DNA from: SZUA-1535 sp964594175
Lineage (GTDB): Archaea; Aenigmatarchaeota; Aenigmatarchaeia; Aenigmatarchaeales; SZUA-1535
Reading direction: 5' to 3'
Assembly (NCBI GenBank): GCA_964594175.1
Contig: CAZQLM010000040.1
Coordinates: 1 to 8,002 of the forward strand
DNA: 8,002 bases
Below, in pieces: positions 1 to 5,438 of the stretch. Positions within the stretch are counted from its first letter, which is position 1, and every line of letters begins with the position of its first letter. The translations under genes were made by a program, and so were the position numbers. The notes below the pieces were generated by a model. That model saw only the letters and a list, made by a program, of their open reading frames with translations. It had not been told where the DNA came from and made no database searches.

Positions 1-14
1 ATGTATAATGGCAT
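1..14 (-). CDS. possible start of a gene leaving the left edge
   Basis: An ATG lies at 14-12 on the minus strand and opens a frame (Met-Pro-Leu-Tyr) to the window edge. Its only support is an AT-rich TATA-like element centred about 27 nt upstream, the same spacing seen before several well-supported genes here. In many archaea the gene after uL15 is secY, but four residues cannot show that. The call is tentative. Confidence 0.2.
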
Positions 15-37
15 AGAGTTTTATAGTAAAGTAAAAA

Positions 38-45
38 TTTAAAAA
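38..45 (-). promoter_or_regulatory. possible TATA box for a leftward gene
   Basis: Read on the minus strand this is TTTTTAAA, centred about 27 nt from the ATG at 14. The spacing fits leaderless archaeal transcription. The surroundings are so AT-rich that chance occurrence is a real alternative. Confidence 0.3.
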
Positions 46-95
46 TTCAGGTTTGTTTCAGTATTTCAAACTTGTATCAAGAAAGCTGGCAAAGG

Positions 96-107
96 AGAAA
101 AAATAAC
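96..107 (-). terminator. T-rich terminator after uL15
   Basis: Directly after the uL15 stop codon the minus strand reads GTTATTTTTTCT, with a run of six T. Archaeal RNA polymerase commonly terminates at such T tracts without a hairpin. No strong stem is seen beside it. Confidence 0.35.
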
Positions 108-548
108 TTATGTTTTTCCGGTTCGAATAATCTCCACACTTCCGCCGGCCAGTTCTATTTTTTCTTTTGCTCTTTCGGTTATGGAAATCGTTTTAATTTT
201 AAGCGGTTTCGTTACAGTTCCTGAAGATATAATTTTTTTGAATCCTAGCTCTATTAGGTTTAGCTCTTCTTTTCCGAGTTTTTCAGCTAGTTTTTCGAGC
301 TCTCTGAGTGTTATGATTTTCTCTCTTTCTCTTTTTCTCTTTATATGCGGGTAGAAACCTTTCTTAAAACCGCGTTTTCCAAAATGCTCTGGGTCGAGCA
401 TTAGCACAAGTTGCTTTTTATGGTCCTTGCTTCCAGCAAAGCCTTTACCGCCCTTACTTCCTTTTCCTCTATGCTTTTTTTTCGAGCCATATCCGTGAGT
501 TTTGCTTCCGCGAAGCTTTCTTACTTTCTTTCTTTTTCTCACTACCAT
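108..548 (-). CDS. rpl15: 50S ribosomal protein L15 (uL15), archaeal type
   Basis: This is a large-subunit ribosomal protein that binds 23S rRNA. The 146-residue length is normal for the archaeal form. The first 45 residues are very basic and Gly-rich, with the family pattern of RKRKKVRKLRGSKTHGYGS followed by KKHRGKGSKGGKGFAGS, the extended tail that threads into rRNA. The remainder forms the globular part, with LRELEKLAEKL and a C-terminal AGGSVEIIRTGK segment resembling the usual end of the family. The ATG at 548 is supported by a TATA box centred about 28 nt upstream, so the mRNA is probably leaderless. In many archaea this gene sits in the spc ribosomal cluster before secY. Here it has its own promoter, is divergent from an unrelated pair, and no other ribosomal gene is visible within the window. 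Confidence 0.97.
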   Translation of the reverse strand: MVVRKRKKVRKLRGSKTHGYGSKKKHRGKGSKGGKGFAGSKDHKKQLVLMLDPEHFGKRGFKKGFYPHIKRKREREKIITLRELEKLAEKLGKEELNLIELGFKKIISSGTVTKPLKIKTISITERAKEKIELAGGSVEIIRTGKT

Positions 549-556
549 AGGTTAAG

Positions 557-565
557 TTATTAAAT
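557..565 (+). promoter_or_regulatory. TATA box for the 587 unit
   Basis: TTATTAAAT is centred about 26 nt before the ATG at 587, consistent with a leaderless start. It lies inside the 38-nt divergent gap and would be just inside the start region of the opposite uL15 transcript. Confidence 0.4.
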
Positions 566-572
566 GTAAAGG

Positions 573-580
573 TTTAAATA
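573..580 (-). promoter_or_regulatory. TATA box for uL15
   Basis: On the minus strand this reads TATTTAAA, preceded by GGAAAA, which resembles a purine-rich BRE. Its centre is about 28 nt from the uL15 ATG, the spacing expected for transcription starting at or next to the start codon. Confidence 0.6.
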
Positions 581-586
581 TTTTCC

Positions 587-832
587 ATGATTCTCAAAGC
601 TCTTGGAGCACTTGACGCAATTGCCGGGTTATTAGCGCTTACAGATATGCATGCTTATAGCGCTTGCTATCTTATCCTGAAAAGCATTGTCTTTCTTTCG
701 CTCTCTCCAACTTGCGTGCTTAACTGGTGCGATTTTGCTCTCGGTTTGCTTCTGCTTTTTTTCTATTCTCAAACTCTTGCGCTTGTTGTGTTCCTTTATT
801 TGATTTTTAAGGGAATTGCTTCATTTATGTAA
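587..832 (+). CDS. small hydrophobic membrane protein, unknown function
   Basis: I do not recognise a named family. The 81-residue product is almost entirely hydrophobic. Likely membrane segments lie at about residues 3-20, 26-40 and 48-78 (the last long enough to be two short helices). There are only two lysines and no arginine, so it is probably an integral membrane protein with very short loops. Cysteines occur at about 27, 43 and 48. The ATG at 587 has a TATA-like element 26 nt upstream. The stop is followed after 3 nt by the metallopeptidase gene, so the two are probably cotranscribed. A partner or anchor role for the peptidase is inference from that adjacency only. The ORF is real-looking because of its position between a promoter and a tightly spaced gene, but its small size leaves some doubt. 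Confidence 0.65.
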   Translation: MILKALGALDAIAGLLALTDMHAYSACYLILKSIVFLSLSPTCVLNWCDFALGLLLLFFYSQTLALVVFLYLIFKGIASFM

Positions 833-835
833 AAT

Positions 836-1219
836 ATGGCAATTCGCTACGAGATTGCTGAAGACGTGAAAAATTTGGCAAAAAATATAGTGGAAATACT
901 CGAAATGAAGCACATAGATTTAGAAAGGGTTGTTTTCATACGCTCCTTCGGAGCGAAAACCAGCGCTGTAGCCAGATGCTACGGACTTAGTAAAATATGG
1001 CAGAAATCTCTTGGGATAAGAGCTCATTACATTATAGAAGTTATAGGAGAAAAGTTCGACAAACTTTCTAAAGAAGAAAAGGAAAAAACCATAATTCACG
1101 AACTTCTTCACATTCCTAAATCATTCGGCGGCGGACTCAGAGGGCACGATTTTGCAAATTCCAGAAATGTAAATAAACTTTACGAGGTGTATAAAAAAAG
1201 GAAAAATAATATTTTCTAA
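836..1219 (+). CDS. predicted zinc metallopeptidase (HELLH, COG4900-like)
   Basis: This 127-residue protein resembles the small archaeal family of predicted metallopeptidases. The zinc-binding motif HELLH is at residues 88-92, continuing as HIPKSFGGG. A later histidine in RGHDF (about residue 104) is the likely third ligand, and Glu89 the catalytic base. The central segment with RSFGAK, YGLSKIWQ and YIIEVIGEKFDKLS also looks like the family as I recall it. There is no signal peptide or membrane helix, so it should be cytoplasmic unless held by the hydrophobic protein encoded 3 nt upstream. No SD is seen before the ATG; a TTTTTAA stretch at 804-810 could give it an extra promoter. The stop codon overlaps by 4 nt the stop of the convergent pilin gene. 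The substrate is unknown. Confidence 0.85.
   Translation: MAIRYEIAEDVKNLAKNIVEILEMKHIDLERVVFIRSFGAKTSAVARCYGLSKIWQKSLGIRAHYIIEVIGEKFDKLSKEEKEKTIIHELLHIPKSFGGGLRGHDFANSRNVNKLYEVYKKRKNNIF
1193..1206 (-). terminator. possible T-tract terminator of the pilin-like run
   Basis: On the minus strand, just past the stop of the last pilin-like gene, there are runs of five and seven T separated by CC. They lie inside the last codons (KKRKN) of the convergent metallopeptidase gene. T tracts of this kind terminate archaeal transcription, but the A-rich Lys codons on the other strand explain the composition equally well. Confidence 0.3.
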
Positions 1220-1659
1220 TACTTTGTTATTTCATCCTCTGTAATCCTAAGAGCGTTCATTTTGCATATGTTTGGGATTATTCTTACCTCTGTAAGATTT
1301 GCTGGCACGTTGCTGAGGAAGATATAATAAGCATCTCCTGGCTCTAGCGTTGCGAGGTTGAAATCGACTCCGTTAAGATAAGTTTTTGTAGAAGTATCGT
1401 TATATGCAATAACCTTTTCCACACCAACCGCTACCGAGCCACTTGCTCTTACTTTTATTTTCAGCTGTCTTATGCTTTCATAATATATCACTTCGTCTGC
1501 GCTAAGCGTGGCATAAGAACACTCAAGCCCGGCATGCTTTTCTGTTTTTTCGGCTTCTTCTTTTGCTAGCGATTTCATCCAGCTTGAAACCATTATAGCA
1601 AGGGTAAATGTTATACCTGTGAGAATTATCGCCCCTATAAGAAGAGAAACTCCGCGCAT
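1216..1659 (-). CDS. archaellin/type IV pilin-like protein
   Basis: This 147-residue secreted protein has a class III signal. A short basic start Met-Arg-Gly precedes VSLLIGAIILTGITFTLAIM (residues 4-23), with predicted prepilin-peptidase cleavage after Gly3. This RG-VS-hydrophobic pattern is typical of the archaeal type IV pilin N-terminal domain. The remainder is a beta-rich extracellular domain with two N-glycosylation sequons and two cysteines (in LECSY and PNICK) that could pair. The ATG directly follows the TAA of the upstream gene, with an SD (AGAGGTG) 6 nt before it, so translation is coupled. It is the last gene of the run and ends overlapping the convergent metallopeptidase gene. 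It is probably the shortest or major subunit of the set, but that role is inference. Confidence 0.8.
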   Translation of the reverse strand: MRGVSLLIGAIILTGITFTLAIMVSSWMKSLAKEEAEKTEKHAGLECSYATLSADEVIYYESIRQLKIKVRASGSVAVGVEKVIAYNDTSTKTYLNGVDFNLATLEPGDAYYIFLSNVPANLTEVRIIPNICKMNALRITEDEITKY

Positions 1660-2361
1660 TTAACCCACCTCTATGTTTTTGGCTTCCACTGTCAGGAAAT
1701 CTGCATAGCTTCTGAGAGTGAAGTATAAATCAAATTTCAAAGAACCTGAAACAACATGAGCTATCACTGTGCCGGAAGGGAGCATATCTCCTGTTTCTGC
1801 TGGTTTTACGTAACCTTCTCCAGTTTCGATGTCCGCTATTTTTATAAGTATTTGTGGGTGAATTGTAACATTCTCCCTTATAAGCCTTATTCCAGTGATT
1901 ATTTCGCTCAGATTTACAGGAACGAAATAGCTTTCATTACCAATTTTTGTGAAATTAGCCTCTATGTATGAATTTCTCATGGTTATGATTCCGTTATTTT
2001 CCTTAACACTTACATCAGCTCCGCTTGCCAGTATAAGATTCCCGATTTCCTTTTTGGTACCAGTGCTTATTATCTCTGCTTCTGTTTCCAGCTCATACCA
2101 GATTTTTCCTGTGGTGTTATCAATAACCAATTTTCCTCTTTTTATTTCAACCGGAACAACCCTTGAAGAATATCTCCCTTCCTTGAGCACGCTCTGAATA
2201 GCCTTGTCAAGAGTGAGCATTGTTTCTTTCGCACTTTCAAAAGCAGCTTTATCCTTCATTTTTTCCGTAAATGGTATTATAACATTCATCACAATTATTA
2301 TTGCGACTATTACAATCCCTGTATAAAGTATGCCTGAAAGGAGCGGAGAGAGCGATTTCAT
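1660..2361 (-). CDS. pilin-like secreted protein with N-terminal membrane helix
   Basis: The 233-residue product begins with MKSLSPLLSG and a continuous hydrophobic helix to about residue 30 (ILYTGIVIVAIIIVMNVIIP). This has the length and style of archaeal pilin N-terminal domains (compare S-P-L-I/L), although no Gly or Ala sits at the classical cleavage position, so processing is uncertain. An amphipathic stretch follows (KMKDKAAFESAKETMLTLDKA), then SVLKEGRYSSRVVPVEIKRG and a beta-rich extracellular domain with five N-glycosylation sequons. The coding region has its own TATA box (2386-2391) 27 nt upstream of the ATG and no evident SD, so this gene can start a leaderless transcript. The next pilin-like gene follows without a gap. 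It may be a minor pilin; the function is not shown by sequence. Confidence 0.75.
   Translation of the reverse strand: MKSLSPLLSGILYTGIVIVAIIIVMNVIIPFTEKMKDKAAFESAKETMLTLDKAIQSVLKEGRYSSRVVPVEIKRGKLVIDNTTGKIWYELETEAEIISTGTKKEIGNLILASGADVSVKENNGIITMRNSYIEANFTKIGNESYFVPVNLSEIITGIRLIRENVTIHPQILIKIADIETGEGYVKPAETGDMLPSGTVIAHVVSGSLKFDLYFTLRSYADFLTVEAKNIEVG
1666..1672 (-). promoter_or_regulatory. ribosome binding site for the 1659 pilin gene
   Basis: The minus strand reads AGAGGTG, 6 nt before the ATG at 1659. It matches the archaeal anti-SD complement (GGAGGTGA) well and lies within the last codons of the upstream gene. Confidence 0.7.
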
Positions 2362-2375
2362 GTAAAAATTTTACA

Positions 2376-2933
2376 TTAGCATGCATTTAAATTTAATGTT
2401 CTTCCAACGAATCTTTCTCTTCCTTCTCGAAGTACAAAAATTCCGGCACAAAAGTCTGTTCTGAAAGTATGGTTCGTGCAAAGCTCACCATCTTCAGTGA
2501 AAAGCTCTACATCCACAAAGTTTTCTGGAGAAAAAGCATAGGATTTGAATTCATAAGCTTCTAGTACATCGTTAACGCATGTTTGTAATGAGCATATTTT
2601 GAACGATAAATTTTGAAACGAGCTAAGCACCAAAAGCGAGCGAGAATCGTTGAATACGCAAAAGAAAAAGCTTTCCACCTCAATTCCTTTCTCTAGCGCG
2701 TTTCTCTTAAGTAAATCAGAAGCAAATAGCAGATTTTCTTTTAGTACGGTTTCGTTTTCTTCAAAATTCACAGAAAGAACTTTTGAAAGAATGTATTTTT
2801 CTTTGATTAGAAGAGGTTCCTCGATAAGTATTTCTTTTTCTGTGGCTACATGCCTGTAAGGATAAAGAGAGGAAAGCACTATCACTAACACCACTGCCCC
2901 TATCAAAAACCACTGCCCTTTAGATGAATACAT
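2376..2933 (-). CDS. single-anchor secreted protein, pilin-like
   Basis: This 185-residue protein starts MYSSKGQWFLIGAVV, with a hydrophobic helix at about residues 8-23. The Lys-Gly followed by Gln and a helix resembles a class III signal with cleavage after Gly6. The extracellular part is acidic and carries four N-glycosylation sequons and at least six cysteines (FFFCVF, KICSLQTC, ELCTNH, DFCAGI and the C-terminal residue), suggesting disulfides. The gene overlaps the end of the upstream gene by 14 nt and has a strong SD (GGGGGTGA) 9 nt before the ATG, so it is read as part of a polycistronic message. No named family is recognised. The promoter of the next gene lies inside its final codons. 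Confidence 0.72.
   Translation of the reverse strand: MYSSKGQWFLIGAVVLVIVLSSLYPYRHVATEKEILIEEPLLIKEKYILSKVLSVNFEENETVLKENLLFASDLLKRNALEKGIEVESFFFCVFNDSRSLLVLSSFQNLSFKICSLQTCVNDVLEAYEFKSYAFSPENFVDVELFTEDGELCTNHTFRTDFCAGIFVLREGRERFVGRTLNLNAC
2386..2391 (-). promoter_or_regulatory. internal TATA box before the 2361 pilin gene
   Basis: TTTAAA (palindromic core, flanked as AAATTTAAATGC on the minus strand) is centred about 27 nt upstream of the ATG at 2361. It sits within the 3' end of the preceding coding region. It should allow the last two pilin-like genes to be expressed apart from the rest of the run. Confidence 0.5.
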
Positions 2934-3543
2934 AAAGTTTCTTCACCCCCTTAGCGTAGCACGGAAACGAGATTACGGTAAGCTGTTCAGCAGAAGCTAT
3001 ATCCTGCGGAAAATTCTCTTTCACAAACCATATCACGAGTGCAACATATTCTGTTCCGCTTTTTTCAACGCTGAGCTCATTAGCTCCTTCCTGAAGATAT
3101 GGAAGAATATTTATTCCGTAATTTTCTGTGCTAGTGGAAGAGAAAATTCTGTAAGAGTTCAAAGTTATGTTAATTTCCTGCATTTGCGGAGAAAAGAAAT
3201 CCAAATAACTTGTATTTATGCAAGTTTTGGTCGCGTTAAAGTGAAAAACGCATGTTGTAGAGTTGCATACGAATATTTCGCTTTCGTATTCTTCTATTCC
3301 AATTTCAAACTCAAAAGGAAGAATTTCTTCAAGCTTCTCTTTTACGAGTGTAAGATTACCGCTTGCAAGTTCCGATTCCAAAAAACCTGAAGAAAGAGCT
3401 TCCTTAAGCATTTTCTCCACAAAATCCTTTTGCACAGCAGAAGTTTCATGGACAACCGGAGAAAAAATAAAAGCAAGAAAGGAAAAAATAATCAAAGCCG
3501 CTATTCCACTTTCCAGAGTTTTTACACCGCCTTTTACTGCCAT
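2920..3543 (-). CDS. type IV pilin-like protein with Glu at +5
   Basis: Starting from the ATG at 3543, the 207-residue product begins MAVKGGVKTLESGIAALIIF, with a hydrophobic helix to about residue 28. Cleavage after the second Gly (residue 6) would place Glu11 at position +5 of the mature protein, the position of the conserved Glu that aligns subunits in many type IV pilins. The outer domain has five sequons and cysteines in VCNSTTC, KTCIN and FPCYA. I chose the ATG at 3543 over 3549 because the SD GAGGT at 3550-3554 touches the first ATG but is 6 nt from the second. It overlaps the upstream gene by 10 nt and the downstream one by 14 nt. It is probably a structural or minor pilin; no precise role can be assigned. 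Confidence 0.75.
   Translation of the reverse strand: MAVKGGVKTLESGIAALIIFSFLAFIFSPVVHETSAVQKDFVEKMLKEALSSGFLESELASGNLTLVKEKLEEILPFEFEIGIEEYESEIFVCNSTTCVFHFNATKTCINTSYLDFFSPQMQEINITLNSYRIFSSTSTENYGINILPYLQEGANELSVEKSGTEYVALVIWFVKENFPQDIASAEQLTVISFPCYAKGVKKLYVFI
2943..2950 (-). promoter_or_regulatory. ribosome binding site for the 2933 gene
   Basis: The minus strand reads GGGGGTGA, 9 nt before the ATG at 2933. This is a near-complete match to the archaeal SD. There is no TATA box at the usual distance, so the gene depends on an upstream promoter. Confidence 0.7.
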
Positions 3544-4664
3544 ATCCATACCTCGGCGTATGTTCTGTTTATAATTCCGTTCTGATAAATTAAAACTGGT
3601 ATAAGTGTTCTGTATACGTTTGCAAATAACGGTATGTTTTCACCATAACTATGATTGAGTATCTCTATTCTGTATTTAACATTGCTAAGCGAAAAATTGA
3701 GATTATTTAATTTTTCATCTAGAAGCACAGGAACAGTAAGATAGGGTTTTATTTTGCAGTTTTCGAAAAAAGCTTTACTTTCGTTCACGGCAAGTGTATA
3801 GTTTCCTTCCTGAAAGAATATTTCAAGTTTTGTGAGATTTTTGAAGTTTATCCTAAGAGTTTCATTTTCAATATTTTCTATAAATTTGTCTCCATTTCCT
3901 ATAAACGATATTCCTGATGAAGAATTATAAAAGCTTATCATTGGCGAAGATGTAGAAGTTGTTGAAAGCTCTGCACATGCGTAAACGCTTTCGTTTAAAT
4001 AACAAAATTCGGTGAAATTTATTGTAAAGTTAATTTCCTGGGCATTTCCGAAAATCCATATTCTCGTAGAGAACGAATCTAAAGTTATGTTTGCATTGTC
4101 GAATTTAACCAACGCTTTTGTAGGAGATGTTTTATTTTCTAAAATTTGCGCAGTATCTAAATAACTTGCTTCACGTAGCCATGAAGAACCTTTAAACACC
4201 ATATCAAGAATATGTGTAGAGTTGAAGTAAACAGAAATGTTTGAATTAGAAAGAGAAGAAGATGTTGCCTTTGCGTCTCCTTCAGAAGAATTTACCTTTA
4301 CACAGCTTTCAAGAACCATAACATCTCCCGGCCAGTCCGCAAGAAATCTCGTTTTATTATTTTCCTTCTCGAATACTTTCGGTGTGTAAAGATTTTCAAC
4401 AACAGAGATATTTTCTGGGTTTGAAATGAACACTTCACAGGGATAGTTTTTCAATGTATAGTTCACAAATTCAATTTCGTACATCTTCATTGGAATTTTG
4501 TTCTCTTTCAATATTTTTTCGATTTCGAGTACCGCTTTTTTCACTATTTCTTCTTCTGGAATGATTTTACTGAGCGAAATTCTAGCATAGTTAACTGCGA
4601 TAGTAAAAGCTACCAGAAATATTACAAAACCTATAATCCAATCCATGTGAGACGAGGCTCTCAT
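3534..4664 (-). CDS. large sequon-rich pilin-like surface protein
   Basis: From the ATG at 4664 the product is 376 residues: MRASSHMDWIIGFVIF, a membrane helix at about 8-24, a charged amphipathic segment, then a long beta-rich extracellular domain. There are about 19 N-X-S/T sequons, an exceptional density pointing to a heavily glycosylated surface protein. The frame extends to an ATG at 4718 that overlaps the MscS-like stop as ATGA, adding 18 residues (MNLFEFYFIYFI...). That stretch is the translation of a T-rich tract and lacks basic residues, and the GAGGAG abuts its ATG with no spacer. The 4664 start instead has a TTTATTTA element about 29 nt upstream and gives the basic-then-hydrophobic N terminus of its siblings. 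A third ATG at 4646 is also possible. No family is recognised. Confidence 0.75.
   Translation of the reverse strand: MRASSHMDWIIGFVIFLVAFTIAVNYARISLSKIIPEEEIVKKAVLEIEKILKENKIPMKMYEIEFVNYTLKNYPCEVFISNPENISVVENLYTPKVFEKENNKTRFLADWPGDVMVLESCVKVNSSEGDAKATSSSLSNSNISVYFNSTHILDMVFKGSSWLREASYLDTAQILENKTSPTKALVKFDNANITLDSFSTRIWIFGNAQEINFTINFTEFCYLNESVYACAELSTTSTSSPMISFYNSSSGISFIGNGDKFIENIENETLRINFKNLTKLEIFFQEGNYTLAVNESKAFFENCKIKPYLTVPVLLDEKLNNLNFSLSNVKYRIEILNHSYGENIPLFANVYRTLIPVLIYQNGIINRTYAEVWIWQ
3550..3554 (-). promoter_or_regulatory. ribosome binding site deciding the 3543 start
   Basis: GAGGT on the minus strand lies 6 nt before the ATG at 3543 but directly abuts the ATG at 3549. The spacing favours 3543 as the true start. 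Confidence 0.55.
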
Positions 4665-4714
4665 AAAAATAATACTAAGACAAATAAAATAAATAAAATA
4701 AAATTCAAAAAGAT

Positions 4715-5377
4715 TCATCTCCTCTTCTTTTCTGTTCTTCTTCCAGCTTTAAGCCACTCTTTTGCTATTTCTGCTACCACATCCTTGAGACCGAGACCTA
4801 AGGCTATTGCTATTCCTACTCCGAATGATGCTATAAGCACGAGGAGTATGTTTTCAAGTATCTGCGTGTCTATTCCCTGAATGAATTTTAGTCCTATTGC
4901 TATTGAGAGATAAAGCACTATTCCGAAGACTAGTTTACCTGTAATATCTGAGTATACTGTTCTGGATGTAATTATCTTATCCTTAAGATATACTGCAAGC
5001 CCGTAGCCTATAAGTATTGTGATTACTGCAGCTACTACTCCGAGAATAAAGCTATAGGCACTTGTAACAAAATCTGAAATCGCTTGCACCTCTAATATAA
5101 CTGCCGCCTGTCTTATAAACACTAAATAAATCGTCCATCGTGCTACTAGATCCCCTATGTGCGAAGGTTTTACGTAGAGATACTTTTCTTCAGAGAGAAA
5201 CTCGTCTATCTTGAGCTTTATAAGTACCTCCCTTATTATTCTTCCTAAAAGCTTTCCCAGGATAAAACCTATTACTAGTATTACTAGTGCTCCTGTAATT
5301 TTTGGCAAGAATTCGACTGTCGATAGCCAAAGACTCGTAAGCACACTTTCTATTCCCGCTCCTGCCATAGGTATCAC
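4715..5377 (-). CDS. MscS-like TM-helix membrane protein lacking the beta domain
   Basis: This 220-residue integral membrane protein has about five membrane helices (roughly 25-45, 78-97, 104-131, 147-167, 173-197). The first, PKITGALVILVIGFILGKLLGRII, and the last, SFGVGIAIALGLGLKDVVAEIAKEW, look like the conserved TM-helix repeats of mechanosensitive channel relatives. The Gly/Ala-rich last helix resembles the MscS pore helix. A canonical MscS continues into a cytoplasmic beta domain and vestibule; this protein instead ends a few residues later in basic GRRTEKKRR, so it is a short form. The start is GTG at 5377, about 28-31 nt from the AT-rich TATA element. An ATG at 5368 is the alternative, with a short leader. 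It is the first gene of the run leading into the pilin-like genes. Channel activity is plausible but not proven by sequence. Confidence 0.8.
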   Translation of the reverse strand: MIPMAGAGIESVLTSLWLSTVEFLPKITGALVILVIGFILGKLLGRIIREVLIKLKIDEFLSEEKYLYVKPSHIGDLVARWTIYLVFIRQAAVILEVQAISDFVTSAYSFILGVVAAVITILIGYGLAVYLKDKIITSRTVYSDITGKLVFGIVLYLSIAIGLKFIQGIDTQILENILLVLIASFGVGIAIALGLGLKDVVAEIAKEWLKAGRRTEKKRR

Positions 5378-5401
5378 TAAATTTATTAGCGAAAAGCACG
5401 C

Positions 5402-5413
5402 ATATATATTTAT
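5402..5413. promoter_or_regulatory. shared bidirectional TATA element, cca and MscS-like gene
   Basis: ATATATATTTAT is the only TATA-like stretch suitably placed between the two divergent genes. Its right part is about 30 nt before the cca ATG (5439), and its left part about 28 nt before the GTG at 5377 on the other strand. The near-palindromic ATATATAT core could bind TBP in either orientation. Confidence 0.5.
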
Positions 5414-5438
5414 CTCTTTTCGAGTAAAGGTGCATGAA

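Noticed and set aside
4665..4718. 18-residue extension of the large pilin-like protein with an ATGA overlap
   Set aside because: Possible but not preferred: it translates a T-rich tract, has no basic residues, and its SD-like GAGGAG abuts the ATG. Kept as the stated alternative.
4647..4880. Plus-strand open frame of 77 residues
   Set aside because: It is antisense to the MscS-like gene and the pilin-like gene start, with no promoter or SD.
5211..5438. Extended N terminus of the CCA-adding enzyme (76 extra residues)
   Set aside because: It runs antisense over the start of the MscS-like gene, lies upstream of the TATA element, and the family normally starts near the MRKILNNVIKKLKPSE segment.
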